Assembly: GCA_964466595.1 (NCBI GenBank) | Contig: CAYXNR010000021.1 | Span: 1-36,598, forward strand | Length of the DNA: 36,598 nt | Direction of reading: 5' to 3' | Source of the DNA: JABDGC01 sp964466595 | GTDB lineage: Bacteria > Pseudomonadota > Gammaproteobacteria > DSM-16500 | Shown here: one piece after another, positions 6,903 through 14,979 of the stretch | Layout: every line of letters begins with the position of its first letter | Numbering within the stretch: the first letter of the stretch is position 1 | Program-made: the position numbers and the translations under genes | Notes under the pieces: generated by a model | Told to the model about the DNA's origin: nothing | The model's database searches: none | Seen by the model: only the letters and a program-made list of their open reading frames with translations

Positions 6903-7908
6903 TCCTCAGCCATTCTGCCACTTGCTTTGCATAATAAGTTAAAATCGCCGCACTGCCTGCACGCTTGATAGCCATCAAGGATTCGAGCACAATGGCGCGT
7001 TCTTCTAACCATCCGGCCTGTGCTGCCGCTTTGATCATGGCATATTCGCCGCTGACCTGATAAGCAAAAACCGGAACACGGAAATGTTCCTTGATCTCGC
7101 GAATAACATCTAGATAAGGGAGAGCGGGCTTCACCATAACGATATCAGCGCCTTCTGCAAGATCCAGGGCAATTTCATGAAGCGCCTCTTCTCGATTTCT
7201 GAAATCCATCTGATATTGAAACTTATTGCCTTTACCAAGACTAGCCAAGGATCCCACTGCTTCACGGAAGGGGCTATAAAAAGAAGAAGCATACTTAGCT
7301 GAATAAGCTAAAATTTGTGTGTTAACAAAACCGGCTTTTTCCAAAGCGTCGCGGATAGCAGCTACTCTTCCATCCATCATATCGGAGGGAGCAACCATAT
7401 CGACACCGGCTTCGGCCTGGATTAAAGCCTGTTTTACTAAAATAGTCTTGGTTTCATCATTTAAAACATAGCCCTTTTCATCAATGAGCCCATCCTGAGC
7501 ATGTGAGGTATAAGGATCAAGCGCCACATCAGTGATCACCCCCAAATTTGGAAATTCTTGCTTCAAGGCACGCACAGCTCTGGGGATGAGGCCCGCTGGA
7601 TTGTAGGCCTCCTCCGCCTCGAGTGATTTTTTATCTGCTGGAATCACCGGGAAAAGGGCTAGACTCGGAATGCCTAAGCGAAGCAAGCTCTCCGCCTCCT
7701 GCAGCAATAAATCGAGTGTCAGGCGTTCAATTCCCGGCATTGAAGCCAGCGCTTCGCGCTTCTTCTTTCCTTCCATTAAAAAAAGTGGATAAATGAAGTC
7801 GTCTACAGTCAGCTGTGTTTCTGCAATTAAACGCCGTGAAGCCTCAGTGAAGCGAGAACGGCGCAGGCGTGTTTTTGGAAATTGACGAGAGCTTGGTAGA
7901 AATGTCAT
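6889..7908 (-). CDS. hemB: Delta-aminolevulinic acid dehydratase (porphobilinogen synthase)
   Basis: HemB condenses two 5-aminolevulinate molecules to porphobilinogen in haem synthesis. The 339-residue protein has both active-site lysines: K205 in AYSAKYASSFYSPFRE and K260 in IVMVKPALPYLD. At the metal site, the Cys residues of the zinc-dependent E. coli type are replaced by Asp and Ala (DVALDPYTSHAQDG, about residues 127-140). This is the Mg-responsive, Pseudomonas-like class. The gene heads the minus-strand operon and is divergent from the DedA gene, with only 33 bases between starts, so promoters of the two genes must overlap or lie in the coding ends. hemA lies in the same window at 34537-35841. 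Confidence 0.96.
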   Translation of the reverse strand: MTFLPSSRQFPKTRLRRSRFTEASRRLIAETQLTVDDFIYPLFLMEGKKKREALASMPGIERLTLDLLLQEAESLLRLGIPSLALFPVIPADKKSLEAEEAYNPAGLIPRAVRALKQEFPNLGVITDVALDPYTSHAQDGLIDEKGYVLNDETKTILVKQALIQAEAGVDMVAPSDMMDGRVAAIRDALEKAGFVNTQILAYSAKYASSFYSPFREAVGSLASLGKGNKFQYQMDFRNREEALHEIALDLAEGADIVMVKPALPYLDVIREIKEHFRVPVFAYQVSGEYAMIKAAAQAGWLEERAIVLESLMAIKRAGSAAILTYYAKQVAEWLRNESA

Positions 7909-7941
7909 GATCCTTAGCTTTCAACCTCTGGGACGTAAATC

Positions 7942-8589
7942 ATGGAAGCCTTCTATTCTTTTATCAATTTAATTTTGCATTTGGACCAACATTTGCTTAA
8001 CTTGATCAGTCTTTACGGTACCTGGACCTATGCTATTCTTTTTGTTATTATTTTTTGTGAAACGGGTCTGGTCATTACACCAATTTTACCCGGCGATTCA
8101 CTTCTTTTTGCTGCCGGCAGCCTCGCTGCTCATACCGCAGCCACTTTAAACATCCATTTTTTATTTATTTTACTGCTAGCTGCCTCGATCCTTGGAAACG
8201 GCGTCAATTATAGCATAGGCCGCTTCATCGGCCAGCGCGTTTTTCACTTTCAGCGCTCTCGATTTTTTAATCCCCAGCATCTTGAAAAAGCCCATCGCTT
8301 TTATGAAAAACATGGTGGCAAAGCTCTTGTCCTTGCTCGTTTTATTCCTATCATTCGCAGCTTCGCTCCCTTTGTTGCAGGTGCCGGCTATATGCACTTT
8401 CCGCGTTTTATTTTTTATAATGTGACGGGGGCCTTGCTGTGGGTAGGCAGTTTACTCTATCTTAGTTATTGGTTTGGTAATCTGCCTTTTATTAAAGAAC
8501 ATTTTTCAACCGTTATTTTGGCGCTGATTGTCCTGTCTTTACTACCGCCCTTGCTTGCTTATTTGCGCTTCAAACCGCAGACCTCATAA
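7942..8589 (+). CDS. DedA-family inner-membrane protein
   Basis: The 215-residue protein has four to five hydrophobic segments and the DedA (SNARE-associated/VTT) signatures: FCETGLVITPILPGDSLLFAAG in the N-terminal half and RFIPIIRSFAPFVAGAGYM in the C-terminal half. DedA proteins are inner-membrane transporters or flippases linked to undecaprenyl phosphate or phospholipid recycling and envelope homeostasis. The exact paralogue (YqjA, YghB, DedA or YohD type) cannot be settled by eye, so no symbol is given. It is divergent from hemB and followed by the accB promoter region. Confidence 0.88.
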   Translation: MEAFYSFINLILHLDQHLLNLISLYGTWTYAILFVIIFCETGLVITPILPGDSLLFAAGSLAAHTAATLNIHFLFILLLAASILGNGVNYSIGRFIGQRVFHFQRSRFFNPQHLEKAHRFYEKHGGKALVLARFIPIIRSFAPFVAGAGYMHFPRFIFYNVTGALLWVGSLLYLSYWFGNLPFIKEHFSTVILALIVLSLLPPLLAYLRFKPQTS

Positions 8590-8626
8590 AGATCTGGCTC
8601 GGATTTTTTAGCAAAATAGCGATAAA

Positions 8627-8656
8627 TTGTATCGAACGGCTGCGATCATGTAAGAT
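8627..8656 (+). promoter_or_regulatory. Candidate accB promoter
   Basis: TTGTAT at 8627-8632 and TAAGAT at 8651-8656 are 18 nt apart, about 65 bases upstream of the accB start. Both hexamers match sigma70 partially. The gap 8590-8721 holds no other recognisable feature. Confidence 0.35.
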
Positions 8657-8721
8657 CTAGACAAAGGCCTTGAGATCATGCAGAATTCTCGCTTTATTTT
8701 CTTGACAGGAGTACGCATTCG

Positions 8722-9186
8722 ATGGACATGCGCAAAATCCGAAAATTAATTGAATTAATTAAAGAAACCGGTATCGCAGAAATTGAAATCCGCGAAGGGG
8801 AAGAGTCAGTTCGAATTACTCGAGAAGTTAAATCTGCTGCTTTCACCCAAGCCCTGCCGCCGCCAAGCTATCTGGGTTCAGCTGGAGAACCACCGACTGC
8901 CGCCGCAGCGACTGCCGCCACAGGAGCTAATTCAACAGCAGCAGATACCAGTAAAAATACCCTTCGCGCACCGATGGTCGGCACAGTTTACCTGGCTCCC
9001 TCGCCCGGCGCCAAGCCCTATATTGAGGTAGGACAGCAGGTCAACATCGGAGATACGCTCTGCCTCATTGAAGCGATGAAAATGTTTAATCAAATTGAGG
9101 CTGAAAAAGCCGGCACGATTCGTGCCATACTCGTTGAAAGCGGAATGCCCGTCGAATTTAATCAACCACTTTTTACTATTGAATAA
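8722..9186 (+). CDS. accB: Biotin carboxyl carrier protein of acetyl-CoA carboxylase
   Basis: The 154-residue protein carries the covalently bound biotin that shuttles carboxyl groups in the first committed step of fatty acid synthesis. The N-terminal helix (MDMRKIRKLIELIKETG) is followed by an Ala/Pro/Thr-rich flexible linker (about residues 40-78) and a C-terminal lipoyl/biotinyl domain with EAMKMFN, where Lys120 should be biotinylated. It lies 31 bases upstream of accC in the usual accBC arrangement. GACAGGAG upstream is a plausible ribosome site. Confidence 0.97.
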   Translation: MDMRKIRKLIELIKETGIAEIEIREGEESVRITREVKSAAFTQALPPPSYLGSAGEPPTAAAATAATGANSTAADTSKNTLRAPMVGTVYLAPSPGAKPYIEVGQQVNIGDTLCLIEAMKMFNQIEAEKAGTIRAILVESGMPVEFNQPLFTIE

Positions 9187-9217
9187 GAATTATCAATAAA
9201 TTATCAGAGGAGGCATA

Positions 9218-10564
9218 GTGGCGACATTAGATAAGGTAGTTATCGCCAATCGGGGAGAAATTGCTCTTCGTATCTTGCGGGCCTGTAAAGAATTAGGCAT
9301 TAAAACCGTCGCCGTACATTCAACGGCTGACCGAGACCTTCTCCATGTTCGTTTAGCAGACGAATCTGTTTGTATTGGCCCTGCTCCCTCCGCAGCAAGC
9401 TATCTTAATATTCCCGCCATTATTAGTGCCGCAGAAATAACCGATGCAGTTGCCATTCATCCCGGCTATGGTTTTTTAGCTGAAAATGCTGAATTTGCAG
9501 AACAGGTCGAAAAAAGCGGCTTTATCTTCATTGGACCCAAGGCTGATACCATTCGCCAGATGGGGGATAAAATTGCTGCCATTCAATTCATGAGAGAGCA
9601 ACAGGTTCCCTGCGTACCTGGTTCCAATGATCCCATTGGCGGAGCTGAGGCCGAAACGCTCAAAATGGCCAAGGAAATTGGCTATCCTCTGATTATCAAA
9701 GCAGCCGGAGGTGGCGGCGGACGAGGGATGCGAGTTGTGCATACGGAATCTCATCTTCTGAATGCGATCAACATGACTAAAAGCGAAGCGCTGGCTGCCT
9801 TTAACAATGGCACAGTCTATATGGAGAAATATCTCCAAAATCCCCGCCATATTGAAATTCAAGTACTGGGCGACGGCCAGGGCAATGCTATTCATTTAGG
9901 AGAGCGTGATTGCTCCATTCAAAGACGTCACCAGAAAATCATTGAAGAAGCCCCGGCTCCGGGGATCACCGCCGCCCAACGCGCCGATATCGGCGAACGT
10001 TGTGCCGCAGTCTGTCGCCAGATTCAATATCGTGGTGCGGGGACCATGGAGTTTTTATATGAAGATGGTCGTTTTTATTTTATTGAAATGAATACCCGCG
10101 TTCAGGTCGAACATCCTATTACCGAAATGATCACTCGTATTGATATCGTCAAAGAACAATTACGTATTGCTGCTGGCGAAAAATTATCTTATTCACAAGA
10201 TGATGTTCAATTTTATGGTCATGCTCTTGAATGCCGAATCAATGCCGAAGACCCCCTCAATTTTACGCCTTGTCCAGGTACGATTAGTTATTTTCATGCT
10301 GCCGGTGGACCGGGTATTCGTATCGATTCACATATTTACAGCAGTTATAAAGTGCCGCCCAATTACGATTCTTTAATCGCCAAGGTGATCGCCTTTGGTG
10401 AAAATCGGAATATTGCACTTGCGCGTATGCGAGGCGCCTTGGAAGAAATGGTCATTGATGGAATTAAGACAAATATCCCCTTACATCAAGACATTTTGAA
10501 GGGAACAGCCTTCCAAAATGGGGGGGTTAATATTCATTATTTAGAAAAATGGATGAAACTCTAA
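9218..10564 (+). CDS. accC: Biotin carboxylase subunit of acetyl-CoA carboxylase
   Basis: AccC uses ATP and bicarbonate to carboxylate biotin on AccB. The 448-residue protein has the expected order: N-terminal biotin carboxylase domain (KVVIANRGEIALRILRACKELG), an ATP-grasp domain with the glycine-rich loop GGGGRGMR (about residue 165), catalytic EMNTRVQVEHPITEM (about 288-302), and the C-terminal domain. It starts with GTG, preceded by a strong AGAGGAGG site at 9206-9213. No prmA or dusB follows, although in many gammaproteobacteria one or both sit between accC and fis. Confidence 0.97.
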   Translation: MATLDKVVIANRGEIALRILRACKELGIKTVAVHSTADRDLLHVRLADESVCIGPAPSAASYLNIPAIISAAEITDAVAIHPGYGFLAENAEFAEQVEKSGFIFIGPKADTIRQMGDKIAAIQFMREQQVPCVPGSNDPIGGAEAETLKMAKEIGYPLIIKAAGGGGGRGMRVVHTESHLLNAINMTKSEALAAFNNGTVYMEKYLQNPRHIEIQVLGDGQGNAIHLGERDCSIQRRHQKIIEEAPAPGITAAQRADIGERCAAVCRQIQYRGAGTMEFLYEDGRFYFIEMNTRVQVEHPITEMITRIDIVKEQLRIAAGEKLSYSQDDVQFYGHALECRINAEDPLNFTPCPGTISYFHAAGGPGIRIDSHIYSSYKVPPNYDSLIAKVIAFGENRNIALARMRGALEEMVIDGIKTNIPLHQDILKGTAFQNGGVNIHYLEKWMKL

Positions 10565-10655
10565 GATTTATTTTATTATAAATTCAATAGCTTATATAGT
10601 ATTTGCCCGGCTTGCACTCGGATTTTTTTATAACAAAATAAACTAAGTTTTAGCT

Positions 10656-10686
10656 ATTGCTCTAACAAAGAGCAATGGTATATAAT
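10656..10686 (+). promoter_or_regulatory. fis promoter with overlapping inverted-repeat operator
   Basis: TATAAT at 10681-10686 is a perfect -10; TTGCTC at 10657-10662 is an acceptable -35 at 18 nt. A 7-bp inverted repeat, ATTGCTC at 10656-10662 and GAGCAAT at 10670-10676, covers the -35 and spacer. Its core GCTCTAACAAAGAGC has the G...C 15-mer frame and partial symmetry of Fis binding sites, so negative autoregulation by Fis is plausible. That reading is inference. Confidence 0.5.
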
Positions 10687-10718
10687 TAGCACAAGATGTT
10701 TTTAAATGAGAGAAAACT

Positions 10719-11015
10719 ATGAGCACTGACATTCTAAGTAAACAGGAAATAGCGACAAAATCGCCATTTATGATCGCGCACAAAAATCAGCCACTGCATG
10801 AAAGTGTTCGTCAGGCAATTGAAAATTATTTCTTGCAATTAAAAGGCGAGGTTCCGAAAAACTTATATGATTTAGTTTTAGCTGAGGTGGAAGAACCACT
10901 GATGCGAGCTGTCATGGAGTTTACCAACAACAATCAATCCCGTGCAGCAATTGTCTTGGGCTTAAGTCGTGGCACCTTACGCAAGAAGCTAAAGGCCTAT
11001 GGTATGTTAGACTAA
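10719..11015 (+). CDS. fis: DNA-binding protein Fis
   Basis: At 98 residues this has the size and C-terminal helix-turn-helix of Fis (NQSRAAIVLGLSRGTLRKKLKAYGM, about residues 70-94). A central dimerisation core precedes it (VRQAIENYFLQLKGE and LYDLVLAEVEEPLMRAVM). Fis is a nucleoid-associated protein that bends DNA and adjusts transcription with growth state. In Legionella, Fis paralogues control many Dot/Icm effector genes, so its position next to dot/icm genes is suggestive but not evidence of a regulatory link. It has its own promoter-like region and an intrinsic terminator. Confidence 0.93.
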   Translation: MSTDILSKQEIATKSPFMIAHKNQPLHESVRQAIENYFLQLKGEVPKNLYDLVLAEVEEPLMRAVMEFTNNNQSRAAIVLGLSRGTLRKKLKAYGMLD

Positions 11016-11041
11016 AATAAAACACAGTCGTGTTTTTAAAA

Positions 11042-11068
11042 AATCCCGCTTCAGCGGGATTTTTTTTG
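11042..11068 (+). terminator. Intrinsic terminator after fis
   Basis: AATCCCGC at 11042-11049 pairs with GCGGGATT at 11054-11061 around a TTCA tetraloop, followed by a run of T residues to 11067. This is a strong rho-independent terminator 26 bases after the fis stop. The preceding A-run would also allow termination on the minus strand. Confidence 0.92.
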
Positions 11069-11125
11069 GCCGCAATTCTCTTTCTTGAAAAGGACTGAGC
11101 TGTTACCTCCCTGCCAACATTTCTG

Positions 11126-11145
11126 TATAATGTCCCTAATAGGGA
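11126..11145 (+). promoter_or_regulatory. Promoter -10 and adjoining palindrome upstream of dotU
   Basis: TATAAT at 11126-11131 is a perfect -10 about 27 bases before the dotU start; no strong -35 is visible (TTACCT lies 17 nt upstream). Directly downstream, TCCCTA at 11133-11138 and TAGGGA at 11140-11145 form a perfect 6-bp inverted repeat around a single A. It covers the predicted transcription start and could be an operator. Confidence 0.5.
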
Positions 11146-11157
11146 AGGGATGAGAAG

Positions 11158-12021
11158 ATGATCACAACAGACGAAGCCGTGATTCACCACAAAGCCTCTG
11201 AGACTTCAGCGCAAAAGCCAGAACGCTCCACCCAGTCCTCCTTTCACGCCCCCCTGAAACCCCGTCGCATGATCACTCATCACCCGAAGGCCGGCTTAAA
11301 CCCAATCTCCGATGCCGCCGCTAATCTCTTTTCCTTTTGTGGGCGTCTTCAACAACTGAAAAGTTATCGACATTTAAGCAAGCTGCATCAAGAACTCATG
11401 CAAGAAATTCAGATTTTTCAAAATACCGCCAAAACACAGGGCTACAGCTCCGAACATATCCTAGTCAGCCGCTATGCTCTCTGTGCAACCCTCGATGATC
11501 TGATTAAAAATACCAGCTGGGGTTCAGAAGGCCGCTGGGATCAGTACAGCCTACTTACCGCCTTTCATCCCGACACGGTCAATCCTGATCGCTTCTTTGT
11601 CATTCTTGAGCGAATTGTTAAAGAACCGGGCCTTTATATAGATATCTTGGAATTAATGTATATTTGTCTCAGTCTCGGCTTCGAAGGTCCTTATCGAACT
11701 GCCGTCCCAATGCCCGAACAATATCAGGCCGATCAATACAATAATTTTCAATTTGAAAGGATTATTCAGAGCCTCTATCAGCAAATTCGCGCCTATCGCG
11801 GCGATTTTCATAAACATCTTTCCCCTTACCTACTTCGATCCCTACCTTCTCCTCGAAAAATTGATAAAACACCCTCACTGGGATGGACCCTACTTTTAAC
11901 CAGCTGCTTCGTTCTCATTGTCATGTCAGGTCTCGGTTATTCTTTGGGCACGATGATTACTCAAATCAATAAGGATTTAAAACAAATTGGAAAAAATTCC
12001 TTCTATGAAACTCGTTTCTAA
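11158..12021 (+). CDS. dotU: DotU/IcmH, Dot/Icm stability factor
   Basis: The 287-residue protein belongs to the DotU/TssL family. It has a cytoplasmic helical domain with the family segment ALDDLIKNTSWG...W...SLLTAFHPD (about residues 105-140), and a single C-terminal membrane helix at about 240-262 (LGWTLLLTSCFVLIVMSGLG). In Legionella, DotU and IcmF stabilise and polar-target the Dot/Icm complex in the inner membrane. The same pair is shared with type VI secretion (TssL/TssM), but no other T6SS gene is present here. It overlaps icmF by 17 bases. This pair is on the strand opposite the main dot/icm block. Confidence 0.93.
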   Translation: MITTDEAVIHHKASETSAQKPERSTQSSFHAPLKPRRMITHHPKAGLNPISDAAANLFSFCGRLQQLKSYRHLSKLHQELMQEIQIFQNTAKTQGYSSEHILVSRYALCATLDDLIKNTSWGSEGRWDQYSLLTAFHPDTVNPDRFFVILERIVKEPGLYIDILELMYICLSLGFEGPYRTAVPMPEQYQADQYNNFQFERIIQSLYQQIRAYRGDFHKHLSPYLLRSLPSPRKIDKTPSLGWTLLLTSCFVLIVMSGLGYSLGTMITQINKDLKQIGKNSFYETRF

Positions 12022-14848
12022 ATTAAGCGCTTTTAAAAAATATTTTCTCTTAGTTTTTTTGGCCCTCTTTGCCGTCCTAATCTGGAAATGTGGTTCAGGC
12101 TTAGTCATTGCCCATCATCTTCCATTCCGAGAACCCCAAAAGCGACTTGCTTTAATTTTAGCCTTGTTTTTAGCCTGGAGTATTAAATATTTATTATGGG
12201 ATTTTCTGCAGCCGCCTGAAGTGGATAAGCTCTCCCAGCTCCTGCATGCTCTTCAAGGACGCTTTTTGGGCGCACTACGGTTTTTAAAAAAAACTGTCAT
12301 CGATAAACATGGATTTTCTACTCCACTCCATACCCTGCCCTGGTATTTGTTAATCGGCCCACCTGGCTCTGGCAAAACAACGCTTTTAAATCATTCCCAT
12401 ATCAATTTTATCCTCTCCAAACAAAAAAAAACGGAGAACCTAGAAACAAGCTCCGCCGTCTGTGATTGGTGGGTAACGCGCGACTTGGTTTTAGTGGATG
12501 TTCCCGGCTATTATGCTTTTTCGCCCGCTAAAGATATCCTGCCTGACACACTGCATGCCGATGAGGAGCAAAAACAAATTTCTGCCCAACCCCATGTCCA
12601 TCTGGCTCTCTGGCAAAGCTTGCTCAAGCTACTGATTAAATACCGTCAAAAAAATAATATTGCTGCCCTTGTTTTAACGCTTCATCTACCAGAACTGATT
12701 AAACTATCACGTCAGCAACAAACCCAATGGTTTCAGGACCTCAAGCAACGCTTATTAGAATGCTGGGCTAAATTTGGAAACATACCAGTTTATTTTTTTG
12801 TCACCAAATGCGATCTTTTGCCGGGATTTTCTGAGTTTTTTAATGACATGGGTAGCGATGAACTCCTCCAGCCCTGGGGCATTCCCTTATCCGGTCAAAA
12901 AGATCATGAAAAATTGCTGGATCTCTTTACGGATCGTTTTAATGCTTTAATTAAAAGGCTCAATAAACAACTGATTTGGCGCTTGCACCAAGAACGGAAT
13001 GCTCTGCTGCGGCCTCTTATTAAAGATTTCCCACTACAATTGGAATATATAAAAGAAACTCTCGTTCATCTGATTAAAACCCTAAGTCTCGCAAAACCCG
13101 ATCTAGCACTAGAAGGTGTTTATCTTGTCAGTGCCGCCCAAGAAAATACAGCGACCTCGACTCTTTTTCATCATGATCTGCCTTCAGCCTTGGAAATATC
13201 ACCTACCTCACCTTTCGTCTCCCGTGCTTATTTTATTAAAAATTTGATTTCCTATCTCTTGCCATACAGTTCTCAACCCCTTATTGCACGCCTGCGTCGT
13301 AAGAAATCACGATTTCAGCAGCTCAGCTATGGTACGGGATTTTTACTACTTTTTCTCAGTGTTTTCGGATTAGGGCAAGACTTTCAACATAGCCTTTCTC
13401 AACTGTCAACGGTGCAACGTTATTTATCACAATATCAGCTCTTTCTTCAGCAAAATAACAATCCAGAATCGTCTATTTCTGCTTTAACTTCTGCCCTTCC
13501 TTTACTCAACACGCTAGAAACCGCTACCACCACGCAGGCCGACAACTCTCGGCTCAAGCAAATCAAAACACCTTATTCAGTAAAATCTCAGCAAACTGCC
13601 ATTGGCATTTATCACAAGGCCTTACAAACGATTGTCCTGCCTCAAATCAGAAATGAATTTGAAAAATATTTAGAAAACAGTAGCGATAAAAACCCTGAGC
13701 AACTCTATGCCGCGCTCAAAGCCTATCTTCTACTCAGACGCCAGGATAGCGAAACAGCTTTCTCCACAGGAGCAGCTCAAGTTAAACAAATTCCTTTTAT
13801 CATTCAAACGCTGGAACAAATTTCCCCCGCTTTTAGTAAAAAATCTCCCATTAAAGAACTACGGCAAACTATTTTTCTTCAGCATCTTCAGAATGCCTTG
13901 CAATTAAAGCCAAGCAATCTCTTAAATAATAGGCTAATCAAACAGGTTAGAAAAACCTTAAATAGTTTGCCAGAGACTGATTTAGCTTACCTTTTAATTA
14001 AAAATAAGAATAACAATAGCAAAGAAAGTGAACTTTCTTTGGGAACTAATATTGGCATACCGCCGGCTTTAATCAGTAAAGGCACGCTTACTCAAATTCC
14101 TTGCTTATTTACGGCCTCGGTTTTCGGAACGGTTATACAAGAAGAGCTGCAAGAGGCTGCAGATGAAACAATTAATGGCAATGAGGTTTTAGGTAAAAAG
14201 TTTTATCGTAGCGATGCTTTAATCTCCAGCACAGAAGCAAGCACCCTGCTCAAACAGGAATTAGAAAAAAAATATATCAATAATTATATCGATGTCTGGG
14301 AAAGCTTGGTTGATAATATCTCCATTAATTTACCCAAGAATCTGACTGAAACGGATGCGCTCATCATGAATCTGATCAGCACGCATTCTCCTTTATTACA
14401 ACTACTGCAAACGATTCACAGCAATATTAATCTTCCGCCTATCTTGACGAATAGTTTTAAACTGCAAGCCTTAAATACTTTATTTAATCAAACGGAAACT
14501 CAGCAAAAAGATTCGCTCTATGAGATCTTTACCGATTTACATGAGTTACATCAGTTTTTGCAACAAGCATCTTTAGGTGAGCTGCCAGAAGGAAGCAAGC
14601 TTCACAATCCTATTTCCCGTATTCGCAATACTGCTGAAAAATATCCGGAACCGATCAAAACCTGGCTCCAAACCCTGGTTTCCTCTACTCAAAATTATCT
14701 ACAGCAGAAAAGTGGCGGCAATGAAAATAAAAAAATCTCCATCAAAGAAGCTGCTCTCGAATCAAATTTTCAAAATTTGCTGGTGATACCCAAACCCTAC
14801 TTGCAAACGAAGCAGAGTCTCTTATTGGGTGCGGATATTCTGGCTTGA
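12005..14848 (+). CDS. icmF: IcmF, Dot/Icm inner-membrane P-loop protein
   Basis: This 947-residue protein is IcmF (TssM family). Two N-terminal membrane helices (about residues 11-33 and 44-64) are followed by a P-loop NTPase region with Walker A GPPGSGKTT (about 117-125), a DVPG motif and a GTPase-type TKCD motif (about 267-270). A third membrane helix lies at about 442-460, then a long periplasmic domain. All nucleotide motifs look intact. It works with DotU to stabilise the secretion apparatus. I chose the ATG at 12005; an in-frame TTG at 11987 would add six residues. The gene converges on dotO, with a palindromic repeat between. Confidence 0.94.
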   Translation: MKLVSKLSAFKKYFLLVFLALFAVLIWKCGSGLVIAHHLPFREPQKRLALILALFLAWSIKYLLWDFLQPPEVDKLSQLLHALQGRFLGALRFLKKTVIDKHGFSTPLHTLPWYLLIGPPGSGKTTLLNHSHINFILSKQKKTENLETSSAVCDWWVTRDLVLVDVPGYYAFSPAKDILPDTLHADEEQKQISAQPHVHLALWQSLLKLLIKYRQKNNIAALVLTLHLPELIKLSRQQQTQWFQDLKQRLLECWAKFGNIPVYFFVTKCDLLPGFSEFFNDMGSDELLQPWGIPLSGQKDHEKLLDLFTDRFNALIKRLNKQLIWRLHQERNALLRPLIKDFPLQLEYIKETLVHLIKTLSLAKPDLALEGVYLVSAAQENTATSTLFHHDLPSALEISPTSPFVSRAYFIKNLISYLLPYSSQPLIARLRRKKSRFQQLSYGTGFLLLFLSVFGLGQDFQHSLSQLSTVQRYLSQYQLFLQQNNNPESSISALTSALPLLNTLETATTTQADNSRLKQIKTPYSVKSQQTAIGIYHKALQTIVLPQIRNEFEKYLENSSDKNPEQLYAALKAYLLLRRQDSETAFSTGAAQVKQIPFIIQTLEQISPAFSKKSPIKELRQTIFLQHLQNALQLKPSNLLNNRLIKQVRKTLNSLPETDLAYLLIKNKNNNSKESELSLGTNIGIPPALISKGTLTQIPCLFTASVFGTVIQEELQEAADETINGNEVLGKKFYRSDALISSTEASTLLKQELEKKYINNYIDVWESLVDNISINLPKNLTETDALIMNLISTHSPLLQLLQTIHSNINLPPILTNSFKLQALNTLFNQTETQQKDSLYEIFTDLHELHQFLQQASLGELPEGSKLHNPISRIRNTAEKYPEPIKTWLQTLVSSTQNYLQQKSGGNENKKISIKEAALESNFQNLLVIPKPYLQTKQSLLLGADILA

Positions 14849-14875
14849 ATGATTAGCGCGATTTGCAGTGTCATG

Positions 14876-14940
14876 CATGCCAGCGAAAGCTGGCATCCAG
14901 GAATCACTCTTGACACTGGATGCCAGCTTTCGCTGGCATG
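14876..14940. repeat. 25-bp palindromic dispersed repeat
   Basis: Positions 14876-14900 and 14916-14940 are exact 25-bp reverse complements around a 15-nt spacer. Each arm contains the inner palindrome TGCCAGCGAAAGCTGGCA. This is the common dispersed element whose spurious translation gives MPAFAGMT-like peptides. It fills the gap between the convergent icmF and dotO ends (14849-14979) and would form a stable stem in either transcript, so it may act as a bidirectional transcription barrier. Confidence 0.9.
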
Positions 14941-14979
14941 ACAAGGCTCTATTTGCATTGTTTGAGCGCAATTTCTGGT

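Noticed and set aside
9476..9895. 139-codon minus-strand frame
   Set aside because: It is antisense to the ATP-grasp region of accC, without protein features.
11158..14848. DotU and IcmF as part of a type VI secretion system
   Set aside because: No tssB, tssC, hcp, vgrG, clpV or other T6SS gene is present, and all surrounding secretion genes are Dot/Icm.
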